Source of the DNA: Flammeovirga sp. SJP92
GTDB lineage: Bacteria; Bacteroidota; Bacteroidia; Cytophagales; Flammeovirgaceae
Assembly: GCF_001583495.1 (NCBI RefSeq)
Contig: NZ_LQAQ01000099.1
Span: 130,001 to 194,000, forward strand
Direction of reading: 5' to 3'
DNA: 64,000 bases
Every line of letters begins with the position of its first letter. Position 1 is the first letter of the stretch. The notes under the pieces were generated by a model. That model was not told where the DNA came from. It was given only the letters and a program-made list of their open reading frames with translations, and made no database searches. The position numbers and the translations under genes were made by a program. Shown piece after piece: positions 1-11,646 of the stretch.

Positions 1-1682
<1,682 letters not shown>

Positions 1683-1693
1683 CTTTTACGGTT

Positions 1694-1715
1694 GGGGTAG
1701 TAGAGATACTACCTC
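1694..1715 (+). other. 23S-5S spacer hairpin
   Basis: GGTAGTA at 1696-1702 pairs perfectly with TACTACC at 1707-1713 around a GAGA tetraloop, and G-C/G-U pairs extend the helix. It lies just after the 23S 3' end, so it may be an rRNA-processing element. No tRNA gene lies in this 23S-5S spacer. Confidence 0.55.
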
Positions 1716-1806
1716 AGCAAAGTTTTTCCTTTTCACTGTCAATGAAGTTACAAAGAACTTTATGATAGTGATTAGATTCGTTATTAAGTAAGATCAATAA
1801 AGAAAT

Positions 1807-1918
1807 TGATGGTGCCAATGACGTAGGTGTTCACCTCTTCCCATTCCGAACAGAGCAGTTAAGCCCTACCGTGCTGATGGTACTGGGTTAACCCCCGGGA
1901 GAGTAAGTCGGCGCCACA
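1807..1918 (+). rRNA. rrf: 5S ribosomal RNA
   Basis: A typical 5S gene about 125 nt after the 23S. Helix I is formed by TGGTGCC (1810-1816) and GGCGCCA (1910-1916). The conserved loop block TTCCCATTCCGAACAG and the downstream GTTAAGCCC are present. Exact ends are estimated from helix I. Confidence 0.95.
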
Positions 1919-1932
1919 TTCATTAAATACAG

Positions 1933-1969
1933 AAGGTTAGTTAACACAAGATGTTGACTAACCTTTTTT
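1933..1969 (+). terminator. rRNA operon terminator
   Basis: A 14-bp stem (1933-1946 with 1952-1965, one G-U pair) with a 5-nt loop, followed by a run of T. It lies directly behind 5S and ends the rRNA operon. Confidence 0.9.
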
Positions 1970-2146
1970 GTGTTTAATAAATAAATGAATTGTACAATTC
2001 TAAGATATTATATTAGTGATTTGTATAAATGTAACAAAAAATAGAAAGGTCATGTTAGAGGTGTTAGAATACTCTTATATAATTACTATTGCTTGTCACT
2101 GTAATAATTGAAATTGATTTTACAGAATTTGACCTTTATCGATACT

Positions 2147-3001
2147 ATGAAAAACCTAATAACTATCTTATGTTTCTTATTTTTAACTTTAACAAGTTTT
2201 GCACAAAATATAGAAACGACAAATTGTACTCCAATTTCAAATGGACATTTTATAGAAGTATTGACTTCTTTTAAATCAATGCCATCTTCGTCCTTATTAG
2301 AATCTTCTAAAATTTTTGTTGAGAGGTACTGCATGGATAGTGATAAGTTAGGTGAATTGTCATCTTATTTTCACTCAGATCAGGATCGTATAGAATTTTT
2401 ATACCATGCATTTTCACATACAGATAATAAATCAAGTTTGGTAAATACCGACTTTCATTTCGAAGATGAGGCTTTACAAGAAGTATTTGTGGCATTTTTA
2501 AGCAATATGCATCAAAATATATCTGATGGACTAAATACAACTGAACAGGAGATTGTAGAATACCAGAAAACAATCAAAACAGATGAAGATTTGGGAGATT
2601 ATGATGTAAAGGTGGTTTATGTACCTGAATACCGAGGTAGGATTGGGTATGAAAAACCAATGTCATCTTCAGATTTCTTTAATGTTCAGAGGGCAATACA
2701 ATTAGAATCTATTTCTAGTGAAAAAGTAGAAGCTTTTATTAATCAAGTGGAAGGAAAAGGAATAACTGTGCATCAACTTGATGGAATTTTATCATTATAT
2801 AATTATGAAAATGATAAAATGAAAGTATTTACTAATGCAATCGATAAAGTTTACGACCTTGATAATTTATCGCTTGTCCGAAATCACTTTGTTAATCTAT
2901 TCCATAAGAAAGAAATTGATAGAATTACACACTATGAATTAGACAAATACATGACAGACCAGGTTAAAAATGGTGAACATATAGAGTTTCAGCATTATTA
3001 G
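2147..3001 (+). CDS. secreted hypothetical protein
   Basis: I do not recognise the family. The ATG at 2147 is chosen over an upstream in-frame TTG because it starts a clear signal peptide (Lys-Asn, then a Leu/Phe-rich core, ending in a SFAQ cleavage site), so the mature protein of about 265 residues is exported. It is acidic, rich in Asp/Glu/Asn, has no obvious repeats or catalytic motif and looks mainly helical. It stands alone between the rRNA operon and a bidirectional terminator shared with rlmN, so context says nothing of its job. The coding call is secure; the function is unknown. Confidence 0.8.
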   Translation: MKNLITILCFLFLTLTSFAQNIETTNCTPISNGHFIEVLTSFKSMPSSSLLESSKIFVERYCMDSDKLGELSSYFHSDQDRIEFLYHAFSHTDNKSSLVNTDFHFEDEALQEVFVAFLSNMHQNISDGLNTTEQEIVEYQKTIKTDEDLGDYDVKVVYVPEYRGRIGYEKPMSSSDFFNVQRAIQLESISSEKVEAFINQVEGKGITVHQLDGILSLYNYENDKMKVFTNAIDKVYDLDNLSLVRNHFVNLFHKKEIDRITHYELDKYMTDQVKNGEHIEFQHY

Positions 3002-3012
3002 TTTGTCCCATC

Positions 3013-3044
3013 AAAAAAGGCTAAGTTTTTACTTAGCCTTTTTT
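3013..3044. terminator. bidirectional terminator
   Basis: Perfect 14-bp inverted repeat (3013-3026 with 3031-3044) with A-run on one side and T-run on the other, between two convergent genes (the secreted protein gene and rlmN). It can stop transcription from both sides. Confidence 0.9.
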
Positions 3045-3047
3045 GAT

Positions 3048-4094
3048 TTATTTTTCTTTATTAGCGAGTTGTCCACAAGCTGCATCAATATCTTTTCCTC
3101 GACTTCTTCTTACATGAACGTTAACACCTTTCTTGGATAAGTAATCCGCGAATCGTTGGATCTTATCTACTTTGGCATTAAGGAAATCAGCCTCAGAGAT
3201 AGGGTTATATTCAATGATATTTACTTTAGAAGGTAAGTGTTTAGTAAACTGATAAAGTTCCTCAGCGTCCTGTAATGAATCATTGAAGTTGTTAAACACG
3301 ATGTACTCATAGGTAACAGGGTTCTTTGTTTTACTAAAATAATATTTCAGTGCCTCTCTAAGTACTTCTAAGGTGTTTTGTTCGTTGATAGGCATAATTT
3401 GATTCCTCTTCTCATCATTTGCTGCATGAAGAGAAAGTGCAAGATTAAACTTTACATCATCATCACCTAGTTTACGAATCATTTTAGCAATGCCGGCTGT
3501 AGATACAGTAATTCTTTTAGCAGACATACCAAGACCGTTAGGAGATGTTATTTTTTCAACTGACTCCAGAACATTTTTATAGTTCAAAAGAGGTTCACCC
3601 ATTCCCATATATACAATATTGGTTAGCCCAGTATTGTAAGCATCTTGGGCTTGCTTGTCTATGGCCACTACTTGATCATATATCTCTGCAGCATCAAGAT
3701 TTCTTTTACGATCCATGTATCCTGTAGCACAAAAAGAACAAGTAAGAGAGCACCCAACTTGAGAAGAAATACAAGCTGTCATTCTTGGTTCAGCAGGTAT
3801 TAATACGCCTTCAACTAAATGCTTATCATGGAGTTGAAATGCAGATTTAATAGTACCATCATTACTTTGTTGTGCCTTGAAAACAGAAATTGGAAGTATT
3901 TCAAAATGCTCATTCAATAATTCTCTAGTTTTCTTTGATATATTGGTCATATCTTCAAATGAAGTAACGGAACTTTTCCAAAGCCAATCTTGAATTTGCT
4001 TTGCTCTGAATCCTTTTTCTCCATTTTCAACTAGAAAATCTTTGATCTTATCAGATGATAATTTACGTATGTCTTTTTTCTTTGATTTTATCAT
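3048..4094 (-). CDS. rlmN: dual-specificity 23S rRNA/tRNA methyltransferase RlmN
   Basis: Radical-SAM enzyme that makes 2-methyladenosine at A2503 of 23S rRNA and A37 of some tRNAs. The cluster motif CxxxCxxC is seen as Cys115, Cys119 and Cys122 (QVGCSLTCSFC). The two Cys residues of the methyl-transfer mechanism correspond to Cys108 (TACISSQ) and Cys340 (DAACGQ). An N-terminal helical region precedes the barrel, and the 348-residue length is normal. ATG start; the upstream gap holds a terminator, so it is probably transcribed alone. Assignment to RlmN rather than Cfr follows from overall similarity and the neighbouring-independent housekeeping setting. Cfr-type resistance enzymes share the motif, but their N-terminal region differs. 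Confidence 0.95.
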   Translation of the reverse strand: MIKSKKKDIRKLSSDKIKDFLVENGEKGFRAKQIQDWLWKSSVTSFEDMTNISKKTRELLNEHFEILPISVFKAQQSNDGTIKSAFQLHDKHLVEGVLIPAEPRMTACISSQVGCSLTCSFCATGYMDRKRNLDAAEIYDQVVAIDKQAQDAYNTGLTNIVYMGMGEPLLNYKNVLESVEKITSPNGLGMSAKRITVSTAGIAKMIRKLGDDDVKFNLALSLHAANDEKRNQIMPINEQNTLEVLREALKYYFSKTKNPVTYEYIVFNNFNDSLQDAEELYQFTKHLPSKVNIIEYNPISEADFLNAKVDKIQRFADYLSKKGVNVHVRRSRGKDIDAACGQLANKEK

Positions 4095-4144
4095 GGATGT
4101 AAAATATACTTGATCTCTGAATCACAACTTTTTGATTTAGAGAG

Positions 4145-4180
4145 TAAAAAGCCCGAACCTCAATGCGAAGTTCGGGCTTT
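4145..4180 (-). terminator. terminator behind the 526-aa TPR gene
   Basis: A strong GC-rich stem (AAAAGCCCGAAC with GTTCGGGCTTTT) with a short loop and flanking A/T runs, lying downstream of the minus-strand TPR gene and upstream of rlmN. Confidence 0.88.
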
Positions 4181-4220
4181 TCTATGTAAAATTAAAAAAC
4201 TGTTAAGCTTTAGAAAGGAA

Positions 4221-5801
4221 TTATTCCATTGCACTTAGTTTTTTGTCAACTTTATCCATGTTCTCTTGGTCACCAATTTGGTAGTAGATTTTAAGAAGAA
4301 GTTGTAAATTCTTACGGTCATCGTTTGATGCTTCAGCACCTTTAACTGCATAAGGAACAGCTTTCTTTGCGGCTTCTTTCTTCGCTGCCTCTAATTCTTT
4401 TGCTTTAGCAGGATCTACATACTGACCAGTACCTTTTGTTGGTAACTCCTGTAATTCTTTGTTGAAAAGAACACTTTGGTTGTAGTATAATCTTGCAAGG
4501 CTATAAAGAGCACTTCCGTTTTCTGAATCAATAGAAAGTACTTTTTCATACTGTCCCATTGCCATTTCAGTATATTTTTTAACGTCGTCGTCAGATTCGT
4601 TGCTATCAGTAGCTTGATCGTAAAGTTGCGCTAATAAAAGATTAGCAGATACATCGTTAGGATCTTTAGCGATGTTCGCTTTAGCAGAAGCAATAGCCTC
4701 ATCCATTTTGTCTAACTTCAAGTAGTTGATGATCATTGTTCTTGACAAATCAGCATCATCAGCATTGTACTTAAGACCTTCAAGACAGATGTCTAAAGAC
4801 TCTTGGTAGTATTTCTTTGCTTCAGTTTCTAAAGATGCAATTTTAGTGTTTGCAGCTTCTAACTTAGCTTTAGCGTCAGCAACTTCTTTTTGAGCATCTT
4901 CCATTTCTGCTTTCGCTTGCTTAGCTCTTGTAGATGCATTTGAAGTTCTTCTACCTGCACCAGTAGAGTAGTACTCATATCTTTCTTTTGAAGATTCAAC
5001 AGTTTTAGAAGATCTTTCAATTGTGTTTTCAGCATCTCTTACTTCATATCCAAGCTCGTCGATTGAACCTTCGATATCAGATACACCTTGAGAAGCGTAG
5101 AATAACAATTGCTTGTAGTAAACGGCATCATTTTTACCTAAAGAGAATAATACTTTAGCGTAAGTAACCACTTCGTCTTGAAGAGCTTTGATTTTGTCGT
5201 CTTCAGTCTCGTCATTCAACAAGTTGATAGTAGCATATAATGCATTTTGAGCTGCAGTAGTATCTTTTTTAACACGTAGTGCTAGATCGAAATCTTGTTT
5301 TGCAGTTGCAAAGTCTTCGTCTTGCCATGCTTTAGCACCAGCATCGATGAAGTAGTTATAGAACATTGTAAGTTTAGATAACATTGGTTGCATTGTCAAT
5401 GGATCAATTGCATCCGGATTGTCGATCCAAACTTTTTTATAAGTAGGAGATTCTTTACCTACTACTTCTTTGTTTGATTTAATTTCGTTGTATGCAGACA
5501 ATACTGAATCAATAGCAACAGAAATTTCTTCTGTAGATTGACCTTCAACTTTAGCTGCTGCAGTGTAAACATCACCTTTTACGTCTAATGTTTTGTCCTT
5601 AGCGATAGCAGTTTTACCCTTGCTAGCTAATTTGAATTTTTCATAGCTAACTGCATTTTCAACTTCAGTCTTTGCTTGATCAAGCTCGCCTTTTGCCAAA
5701 AAAGAAGCAGCTTTTGTTGCAGAACCTTTTTCTTGTGCTGTAGCTGCAGTTGAAACAGCAGCTGATAATGCAAGAACAGTTATGATTTTCGTAAATTTCA
5801 T
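4221..5801 (-). CDS. secreted tetratricopeptide-repeat protein
   Basis: A 526-residue exported protein. A signal peptide (MKFTKIITVLALSAAVSTAATAQ) is followed by Ala/Lys/Glu-rich helical hairpins. Residues about 160-215 and 335-450 read as TPR-like units (for example YNADDADLSRTMIINYLKLD, then KANIAKDPNDVSANLLLAQLYDQA). Residues about 250-335 form a long coiled coil (AKQAKAEMEDAQKEVADAKA). The C-terminal part also has TPR character. TPR proteins of this build are common in the Bacteroidota periplasm as scaffolds; no specific partner is visible. The next gene upstream is another TPR protein, so the two may work together, although 108 nt separate them. Confidence 0.85.
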   Translation of the reverse strand: MKFTKIITVLALSAAVSTAATAQEKGSATKAASFLAKGELDQAKTEVENAVSYEKFKLASKGKTAIAKDKTLDVKGDVYTAAAKVEGQSTEEISVAIDSVLSAYNEIKSNKEVVGKESPTYKKVWIDNPDAIDPLTMQPMLSKLTMFYNYFIDAGAKAWQDEDFATAKQDFDLALRVKKDTTAAQNALYATINLLNDETEDDKIKALQDEVVTYAKVLFSLGKNDAVYYKQLLFYASQGVSDIEGSIDELGYEVRDAENTIERSSKTVESSKERYEYYSTGAGRRTSNASTRAKQAKAEMEDAQKEVADAKAKLEAANTKIASLETEAKKYYQESLDICLEGLKYNADDADLSRTMIINYLKLDKMDEAIASAKANIAKDPNDVSANLLLAQLYDQATDSNESDDDVKKYTEMAMGQYEKVLSIDSENGSALYSLARLYYNQSVLFNKELQELPTKGTGQYVDPAKAKELEAAKKEAAKKAVPYAVKGAEASNDDRKNLQLLLKIYYQIGDQENMDKVDKKLSAME

Positions 5802-5909
5802 AGAAATATTATATGTTATATAGCTTAGAATACAATTATTTATTCCTCAAAGTGCAAACATAGTATTTTCCAAGCATATTTTTGATGATGTGTGACATAA
5901 ATTTTGCAC

Positions 5910-7103
5910 TTACATATTATCTAACGTATCATCCATACGTTTTAGTTCTTTCGATTTATTTAATAAACCATAAGCATTACGTAATGTTGAGATTACTTCC
6001 TCATTTTCATGATCTAATTCAAAAGCCACATCTAAATTTAAGACGCTTTGATCAAGATGGAATTTTACAGTTTTTCGGATATCACCTCTATGTATGTTCT
6101 TAAAATCCTCAGTCCTTTTTAATTTACTCCAATTATATAAGATTTTTTGATTCTCAATTGCTTCCCTGAATTGTATTTGTCCAAGATTGAAATAGGCATC
6201 AAAACTATAGGGATTAGAATGTATTGCTTTTGTATAATTTAAGACGGCCCTGTTAAAATCATTCAGCTCTTCGTAGACCATTCCTGTGGCCACAAGAGTA
6301 TGGGTGTCAAAAGGATCAATTTTGAGATAATTATTAAGAATTTCTAATGCTTGTGTATACCACTTTTTTCGAATACATATACCAACTCCTCTGTAGATAA
6401 GGGAGTATTGTGAAGGGTGTTTGAAAATACCTTTTTGAACTTCATTCAAGGCTAATTCAGGTTTATTTAATTGTTCAAAAAAGAAGGCTCTGCTTTCATA
6501 TACATCCGTGCTATCATAACCTAATTGTAATAACCTGTCTGAATAAGTGAGTGCTTTTTCAAAATGGCGAGACGCTTCACTGCAAATCATAGCATACCGA
6601 CAGCTGACTCTATCATTGCTATTCATTATGAAAGTTTGATCAAAATAAAACTCAGCTTCGAGGTAATCTTCATTGATAAAGGCATTAACTCCTTTGGTCA
6701 AGAGGTTATCATAAAAGCGATCTAGTTCTGCTTGTGTATAAAGATTGAAAATTTCGCTTTTATCTGTATTTTCTAAAACTTTATTGTACCAATAGGTTGT
6801 GGAATTGACATAACTATCACAATCTTCTTTATTTCGAGGATCCGAGCAATAGTCGTTCAAGGAAAGTATTGAATAGGTCTTTCCTAGAAGTGTCATAACC
6901 TCTAATTCTCCTTCACGAGTGAGATTGTATTCCAGAAGTTGATTGAGTGATGCTAGAGCTTTGTAGGGCTCATTATTGTTGATGGCTAATCGAGCGATAC
7001 TCAAGTTTTTCTCTTGAACTTTTTTCACTTGGGCATGACTTAAGTAATGATTGGTAAATAAAATGATTACCAAAAAATACCAACATTTAAGATTTAAGAT
7101 CAT
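5910..7103 (-). CDS. exported tetratricopeptide-repeat protein
   Basis: 397 residues with an N-terminal hydrophobic segment (about residues 8-24, ending in LSHAQ) that fits a signal peptide. The body is made of 34-residue helical repeats typical of TPR. The clearest are around residues 140-330 (for example FDTHTLVATGMVYEELNDFN, then YTKAIHSNPYSFDAYFNLGQ). An early stretch contains several Cys (NDYCSDPRNKEDCDS). It lies between gyrA and the 526-residue TPR gene on the same strand, with a terminator-like hairpin upstream, so it probably has its own promoter. Role: probable periplasmic scaffold; nothing more specific can be read. Confidence 0.8.
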   Translation of the reverse strand: MILNLKCWYFLVIILFTNHYLSHAQVKKVQEKNLSIARLAINNNEPYKALASLNQLLEYNLTREGELEVMTLLGKTYSILSLNDYCSDPRNKEDCDSYVNSTTYWYNKVLENTDKSEIFNLYTQAELDRFYDNLLTKGVNAFINEDYLEAEFYFDQTFIMNSNDRVSCRYAMICSEASRHFEKALTYSDRLLQLGYDSTDVYESRAFFFEQLNKPELALNEVQKGIFKHPSQYSLIYRGVGICIRKKWYTQALEILNNYLKIDPFDTHTLVATGMVYEELNDFNRAVLNYTKAIHSNPYSFDAYFNLGQIQFREAIENQKILYNWSKLKRTEDFKNIHRGDIRKTVKFHLDQSVLNLDVAFELDHENEEVISTLRNAYGLLNKSKELKRMDDTLDNM

Positions 7104-7126
7104 ACTTCGAAGATACTATTTTTTCC

Positions 7127-7161
7127 ATAAAAAAAGGTACTCGTTATCCACAAGTACCTTT
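7127..7161 (-). terminator. gyrA terminator
   Basis: Inverted repeat 7133-7141 with 7153-7161 (AAAGGTACT / AGTACCTTT) followed on the minus strand by a T-run. It lies directly downstream of gyrA. Confidence 0.85.
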
Positions 7162-7186
7162 CTTATGAAATCAATGAAAGTAAGTC

Positions 7187-9733
7187 TTATTCTTCAGAAG
7201 TTGTATCTTCAGAATTTTCATTACTTGTTTCATTTGTAGGGTTTTCAGTTGTTTCATTATTTTCAACAACTTCTTCTTCCTCTTCAATTGTCGGAACAAT
7301 TTCTACAGATGAGATTTCGTCATTATCATTTAATCGAATTGCTTTCACTCCTTGAGTAGATCTACCCATAGTTCTGAAGTTATTGACAGCAGTTCTGATT
7401 GTGATACCTTCTTTAGTGATTACGATAAGGTCGTCTGTTTCCTCTACAGAGAATAATGCTGAAAGCTTACCTGTTTTATCAGTGATTTGCATTGCTTTCA
7501 CACCTTTACCACCTCTATTCGTACGTAGAGGATATTCTTCTAATAAAGTACGTTTACCGTATCCGTTTTCAGAGATAACCATTAATGATTTAACTTCTAG
7601 CTCTTCTTGAGAGATAGCCGCTAAACCTACAACAGCATCTTCGTCACCGTTAAGAACAATACCTTTCACACCAGTAGCACCTCTACCCATCGAACGAACG
7701 TTGTCTTCATTGAAACGAGTAGCCATACCCAAGCGAGTGGCAATGATGATATCATTTTGACCATTTGTCAACATTACATTGAATAGTTTATCACCTTCGT
7801 TGATGTTGATGGCGTTGATACCATTTGTTCTTGGTCTTGAATATGCTTCCAATACCGTTTTCTTCACAATACCTTTTTCAGTAACCATCAATAAGTAATG
7901 ATTATTGATGTAGTCTTGATCATTCAAGTTCTTAGTACAAATTACTGCCTGTACTTTTTCACCTTCTTGAATGTTCAATAGGTTTTGTAATGGTCTACCT
8001 TTTGCTGTTTTACTTCCTTCAGGTAAACGGAATACTTTCTGCCAGTATACTCTACCTAAATTCGTGAATAACAACAAGTAGTTATGGTTCGAAGCAACGA
8101 ACATATGTTCGGTGAAGTCATCAGATTTCGTTGACGCACCTCTTGAACCAACACCACCACGTCCTTGTGATTTGTATTCTTTTAATGGAGTACGCTTAAT
8201 GTAACCTTCATGAGAAATAGTAATAACCATTTCTTCGTCAGCGATTAAGTCTTCGATGTCTAGATCATCAGCATTGTAAACAATGTTTGATCTTCTTTCG
8301 TCTCCATATTTATCTTTCAACTCTACTAAGTCTGTCTTGATGATATCCATCTGACGTTCTCTACGAGCTAAAATGTCTCTTAAATCTTCAACTAATGCAG
8401 TAACTTCAGCGTGTTCTTGAACGATTTTATCTCTTTCAAGACCTGTTAAACGCTGTAATCTCATTTCTAAGATTGCCTTTGCTTGAAGTTCACTGAATTC
8501 AAAGCGAGAAATTAATTCTGCTCTTGCGATTTCAGCATCTTTTGAACCTCTAATTAATGCAATTACCTCATCAAGATTATCTAAAGCTTTTAAGTAACCT
8601 TCTAAGATGTGAAGTCTTCTTTCTGCTTCAGCTAATTCGAATTGCGTTCTACGGATGATAACATCATGTCTGTGCTCTACATAATACTTGATCATATCAT
8701 GTAGGTTAAGAAGTTTTGGTCTTCCTTTTACAAGCGCAATGTTGTTAACACTGAAAGAACTTTGAAGAGCAGTTTGCTTGAACAAGTGGTTTAATACCAC
8801 GTCAGGCACTGCGTCTTTTTTCAATTCATATACGATACGGATACCGCTTTTATCCGATTCATCACGGATAGCAGAGATTCCTTCGATTTTCTTTTCATTG
8901 ACCAACTCAGCAGTTTTTTCAATCATATTTGCTTTGTTGACCATATATGGGATTTCAGAAACTACAATTTGCTCACGTCCCGAAGAAAGTGTTTCAAATT
9001 CAGTTACTGCTCTCATTACTACTCTACCACGGCCAGTTTCCAATGCTTTTTTCACACCGTCATAACCGTAAATGATACCACCTGTTGGGAAGTCAGGACC
9101 TTTAACGATATCCGTTAACTCATCCATTGTTACGTCAGGATTTTCGACATAGGCAATGATCGCATCACATACCTCATGAAGGTTGTGAGGTGCCATGTTT
9201 GTTGCCATACCTACTGCAATACCCGATGCTCCGTTTAAAAGAAGGTTAGGAATTCTTGCAGGTAAAACTGATGGTTCTTTTAATGAATCATCAAAGTTAG
9301 GTTCAAAATCGACAGTATCTTTTTTGATATCGGCAAGCATTTCTCCAGAGATCTCTTTCATACGAGCCTCCGTATAACGCATTGCTGCAGGAGAATCGCC
9401 GTCAATTGATCCGAAGTTACCCTGTCCATCGACTAACATGTATCGTAATGACCAAGGTTGAGCCATACGTACCATTGTTTCGTATACAGAAGAATCACCA
9501 TGAGGGTGGTACTTACCAAGTACTTCACCTACGATTCTTGCTGATTTCTTATATGAACGGTTATAACTAAGTCCAAGCTCAGCCATACCGTACAATACAC
9601 GCCTGTGAACAGGCTTAAGACCGTCTCTTACATCTGGAAGAGCACGAGAAACGATCACCGACATTGAGTAGTCAATGTAGGCACTTTTCATTTCGTCCTC
9701 TATGTTGATAGAGATGATATTTTCGTCTGCCAT
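7187..9733 (-). CDS. gyrA: DNA gyrase subunit A
   Basis: ATP-dependent negative supercoiling subunit that cuts and rejoins DNA. The active-site Tyr is Tyr120 in [10 protein letters not shown]. The quinolone-resistance region reads [17 protein letters not shown], with Ser81 and Glu85 at the positions matching E. coli Ser83 and Asp87, so no classical resistance change is seen. The winged-helix/tower region is followed by the six-bladed C-terminal wheel. The GyrA box is degenerate (QGRGGVG), and the last about 40 residues form an acidic Glu/Asn/Thr tail. Length 848 is normal. ATG start. Its own terminator follows. Assignment as GyrA rather than ParC rests on the full-length C-terminal wheel. Confidence 0.97.
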   Translation of the reverse strand: MADENIISINIEDEMKSAYIDYSMSVIVSRALPDVRDGLKPVHRRVLYGMAELGLSYNRSYKKSARIVGEVLGKYHPHGDSSVYETMVRMAQPWSLRYMLVDGQGNFGSIDGDSPAAMRYTEARMKEISGEMLADIKKDTVDFEPNFDDSLKEPSVLPARIPNLLLNGASGIAVGMATNMAPHNLHEVCDAIIAYVENPDVTMDELTDIVKGPDFPTGGIIYGYDGVKKALETGRGRVVMRAVTEFETLSSGREQIVVSEIPYMVNKANMIEKTAELVNEKKIEGISAIRDESDKSGIRIVYELKKDAVPDVVLNHLFKQTALQSSFSVNNIALVKGRPKLLNLHDMIKYYVEHRHDVIIRRTQFELAEAERRLHILEGYLKALDNLDEVIALIRGSKDAEIARAELISRFEFSELQAKAILEMRLQRLTGLERDKIVQEHAEVTALVEDLRDILARRERQMDIIKTDLVELKDKYGDERRSNIVYNADDLDIEDLIADEEMVITISHEGYIKRTPLKEYKSQGRGGVGSRGASTKSDDFTEHMFVASNHNYLLLFTNLGRVYWQKVFRLPEGSKTAKGRPLQNLLNIQEGEKVQAVICTKNLNDQDYINNHYLLMVTEKGIVKKTVLEAYSRPRTNGINAININEGDKLFNVMLTNGQNDIIIATRLGMATRFNEDNVRSMGRGATGVKGIVLNGDEDAVVGLAAISQEELEVKSLMVISENGYGKRTLLEEYPLRTNRGGKGVKAMQITDKTGKLSALFSVEETDDLIVITKEGITIRTAVNNFRTMGRSTQGVKAIRLNDNDEISSVEIVPTIEEEEEVVENNETTENPTNETSNENSEDTTSEE

Positions 9734-9849
9734 GTATATTTATTAGAATATGTTTTCACATCTGAAAAAATGAAGAAAAAATCTCCATTTTAAGGAAATG
9801 CAAGATACAAAAAATGAGGGTTTTTTAAAGGAAAAAAGTGATCTAATTT

Positions 9850-11016
9850 CTATCGTTTGAACTGAATTGCACCACATTTTCCTAAGTCTGATTTAATATT
9901 CAATTCCCGCTTCTTTTTTCCTGCTTTTATTGCCACCGCCATTGTGTTAGGCGGGATCTTTCCAAGGTTGTGGGCATATAAAATCAGACGATTTTCTTTA
10001 CCTGGCTCATAAGTTACTTTGAACTTCCTTTTCTTAGCTGTCAACTCATAGTATTCGACAACATGTTCTCCATTCCAAAAAATTGAAACAATGTCACCAT
10101 CTATTGTTCTATCGTCCCAGATTTGAATAGATATATCATAAGTTGTGATGTAGATGGAAGATTGATTTTCAACTGGGCGGTTTTCATACACTAAAGTTTT
10201 AGGAACTTCATTTGGTTCTGGTTCAATATCTTTTGGCTCTTCTTCTTTTATAGTAGCTTGTTTTTCAACAATAAGTTTAGGTTCTTCCTCTTTTTCTTCT
10301 TCAGTAGGAGTGTCACTTGGAATATGTACAAGACATACATCATCAATGTAGATATAGCATTGAGGATCTATATCGTAATTGATATATTTCAGGTCCGTTT
10401 GGAGATCATCTTTAAAGTTGCCTATCGTTAGGTATTTGATCGCTTCTTCTGCTATAAAAGAAAAAGTGATCTTTGTCCAGTCTGTTGCATAGAAAATATC
10501 ATCCAATTGATATTGAGGAGATACGCTCAATAGAGGTTCATAAATTGATTGTTTTAGTTTTTCATTGGTAAATGCGAAGCCTAAACCATTGGTGGCAATT
10601 CCTCCAAAAGCTACATTGTTTCCACTGCTTATATAAGCTGTAAACTGATACTTTTCACCTTTCTTTAAAACTTTATTCAGTTTGATAGAGGCGTACTCTC
10701 TATAGTTGACAACTCTTTGCATGTAAGTGATCAATCCTAATACTGATTGACCAGTTCTAGGACTGAAATTATCTTTAATACCTTTTAGAGGCTGACTTTC
10801 ATTGATAAACATATGGTCTGGTGTGCCATAGAGTGTCTTGGGCTTATTTTGGTTGGTGTTGTACCATTCCTTTAAGTTATCCAAATGTGCGTGTCCTCTG
10901 GTGGCTTCGAAGTAGTCATCAAAACTTGGGTTAGGAATCAAATTCTGACCATACAATGAAATGGATAAAAATGATATGCAGGCAAATAAAAAATATGTAA
11001 TGAAGTTCTTTGTCAT
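9850..11016 (-). CDS. secreted beta-sandwich protein
   Basis: 388 residues. After a signal peptide (about residues 1-23, ending SLYGQ) comes NLIPNPSFDDYF, a start shared by many Bacteroidota surface proteins whose first domain resembles a carbohydrate-binding jelly roll (about residues 24-232, ending YIYIDDVCLVHIP). A Glu/Pro-rich linker (about 235-275) leads to a second beta domain (about 290-388) beginning SSIYITTYDISIQIWDD. The N-terminal layout is often seen in front of OmpA domains, but no OmpA domain is present here. A small secreted protein is encoded 43 nt upstream on the same strand, so the two may be co-transcribed. Function is unknown; cell-envelope location is inferred. Confidence 0.75.
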   Translation of the reverse strand: MTKNFITYFLFACISFLSISLYGQNLIPNPSFDDYFEATRGHAHLDNLKEWYNTNQNKPKTLYGTPDHMFINESQPLKGIKDNFSPRTGQSVLGLITYMQRVVNYREYASIKLNKVLKKGEKYQFTAYISSGNNVAFGGIATNGLGFAFTNEKLKQSIYEPLLSVSPQYQLDDIFYATDWTKITFSFIAEEAIKYLTIGNFKDDLQTDLKYINYDIDPQCYIYIDDVCLVHIPSDTPTEEEKEEEPKLIVEKQATIKEEEPKDIEPEPNEVPKTLVYENRPVENQSSIYITTYDISIQIWDDRTIDGDIVSIFWNGEHVVEYYELTAKKRKFKVTYEPGKENRLILYAHNLGKIPPNTMAVAIKAGKKKRELNIKSDLGKCGAIQFKR

Positions 11017-11059
11017 GACTTTATTTTAAAAGTTCATGACAAAGGTAGTGACTTTTCAA

Positions 11060-11404
11060 CTAAGCTCGAACAACGTCATAATTTCCAAGTTGTTGAACAC
11101 ACATTTTTCTTGAAATTTCACCGCTTTTCATTTTGATTGAAAGGATGTAGTTTCCTGAGTTTACAAAGGATAGGTCTAAAGTGGAAGGAACAAGTTGGTT
11201 AAGTACTACTTTACCAGACATCATTTCAGAAATAGTTACACTGACAATTTTTTCTTTTAGTTCGTCAAATGTAGATAAATTGTGTTGAGCGACAGGAGAT
11301 TCAATTGTGATAACAGCTTTGTTTTTTTCGCTTATTTCAATGTTAGTGCCGAATAAGGCACTAGTAATAAGTAGAGATGATAAGCGATCAGTAGTTAATT
11401 TCAT
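11060..11404 (-). CDS. small exported protein resembling a lone sorting-type beta domain
   Basis: 114 residues. The N-terminus (about residues 1-22) is weakly hydrophobic and could be a signal peptide. The remainder is a beta-rich domain with the run SFVNSGNYILSIKMKSGEISRKM, which looks like the final strands of C-terminal type IX secretion sorting domains and related Bacteroidota DUF3244-like proteins. No cargo domain is attached. It sits 43 nt before the 388-residue secreted protein gene on the same strand. The relation to sorting domains is an impression from the pattern only. Confidence 0.6.
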   Translation of the reverse strand: MKLTTDRLSSLLITSALFGTNIEISEKNKAVITIESPVAQHNLSTFDELKEKIVSVTISEMMSGKVVLNQLVPSTLDLSFVNSGNYILSIKMKSGEISRKMCVQQLGNYDVVRA

Positions 11405-11588
11405 GGTAATAAAGAGTAATTTAAAAATGGATTATAAAGTGTAGTAAAGTAATACCTAATAATCCTTAATACGGGTATTCCTATTTGAGTGATACATAAA
11501 TTTAATAAAAAGGTTCAAGTAGTAGCCTATTTTCATAAAATAGTACTATGTTTTGATGGATGGAATCAATTTCGTTAGGTATAAAAAC

Positions 11589-11632
11589 GAAAAAAGGATC
11601 ATTTCAAATTAAGAAATGACCCTTCTTTTTTC
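11589..11632 (-). terminator. clpC terminator
   Basis: A stem pairing GGATCATTTC with GAAATGACCC around a 7-nt AT loop, flanked by A and T runs, just downstream of clpC on the minus strand. Confidence 0.88.
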
Positions 11633-11646
11633 TATTTTAAAGAGAA

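Noticed and set aside
3048-4094. Cfr-type antibiotic resistance methyltransferase
   Set aside because: Shares the radical-SAM motif, but length and overall pattern fit housekeeping RlmN, with no mobile-element context.
9195-9570. Plus-strand frames inside gyrA and similar antisense frames in clpC and metB
   Set aside because: Shadows of strongly supported minus-strand genes with anchored catalytic motifs.
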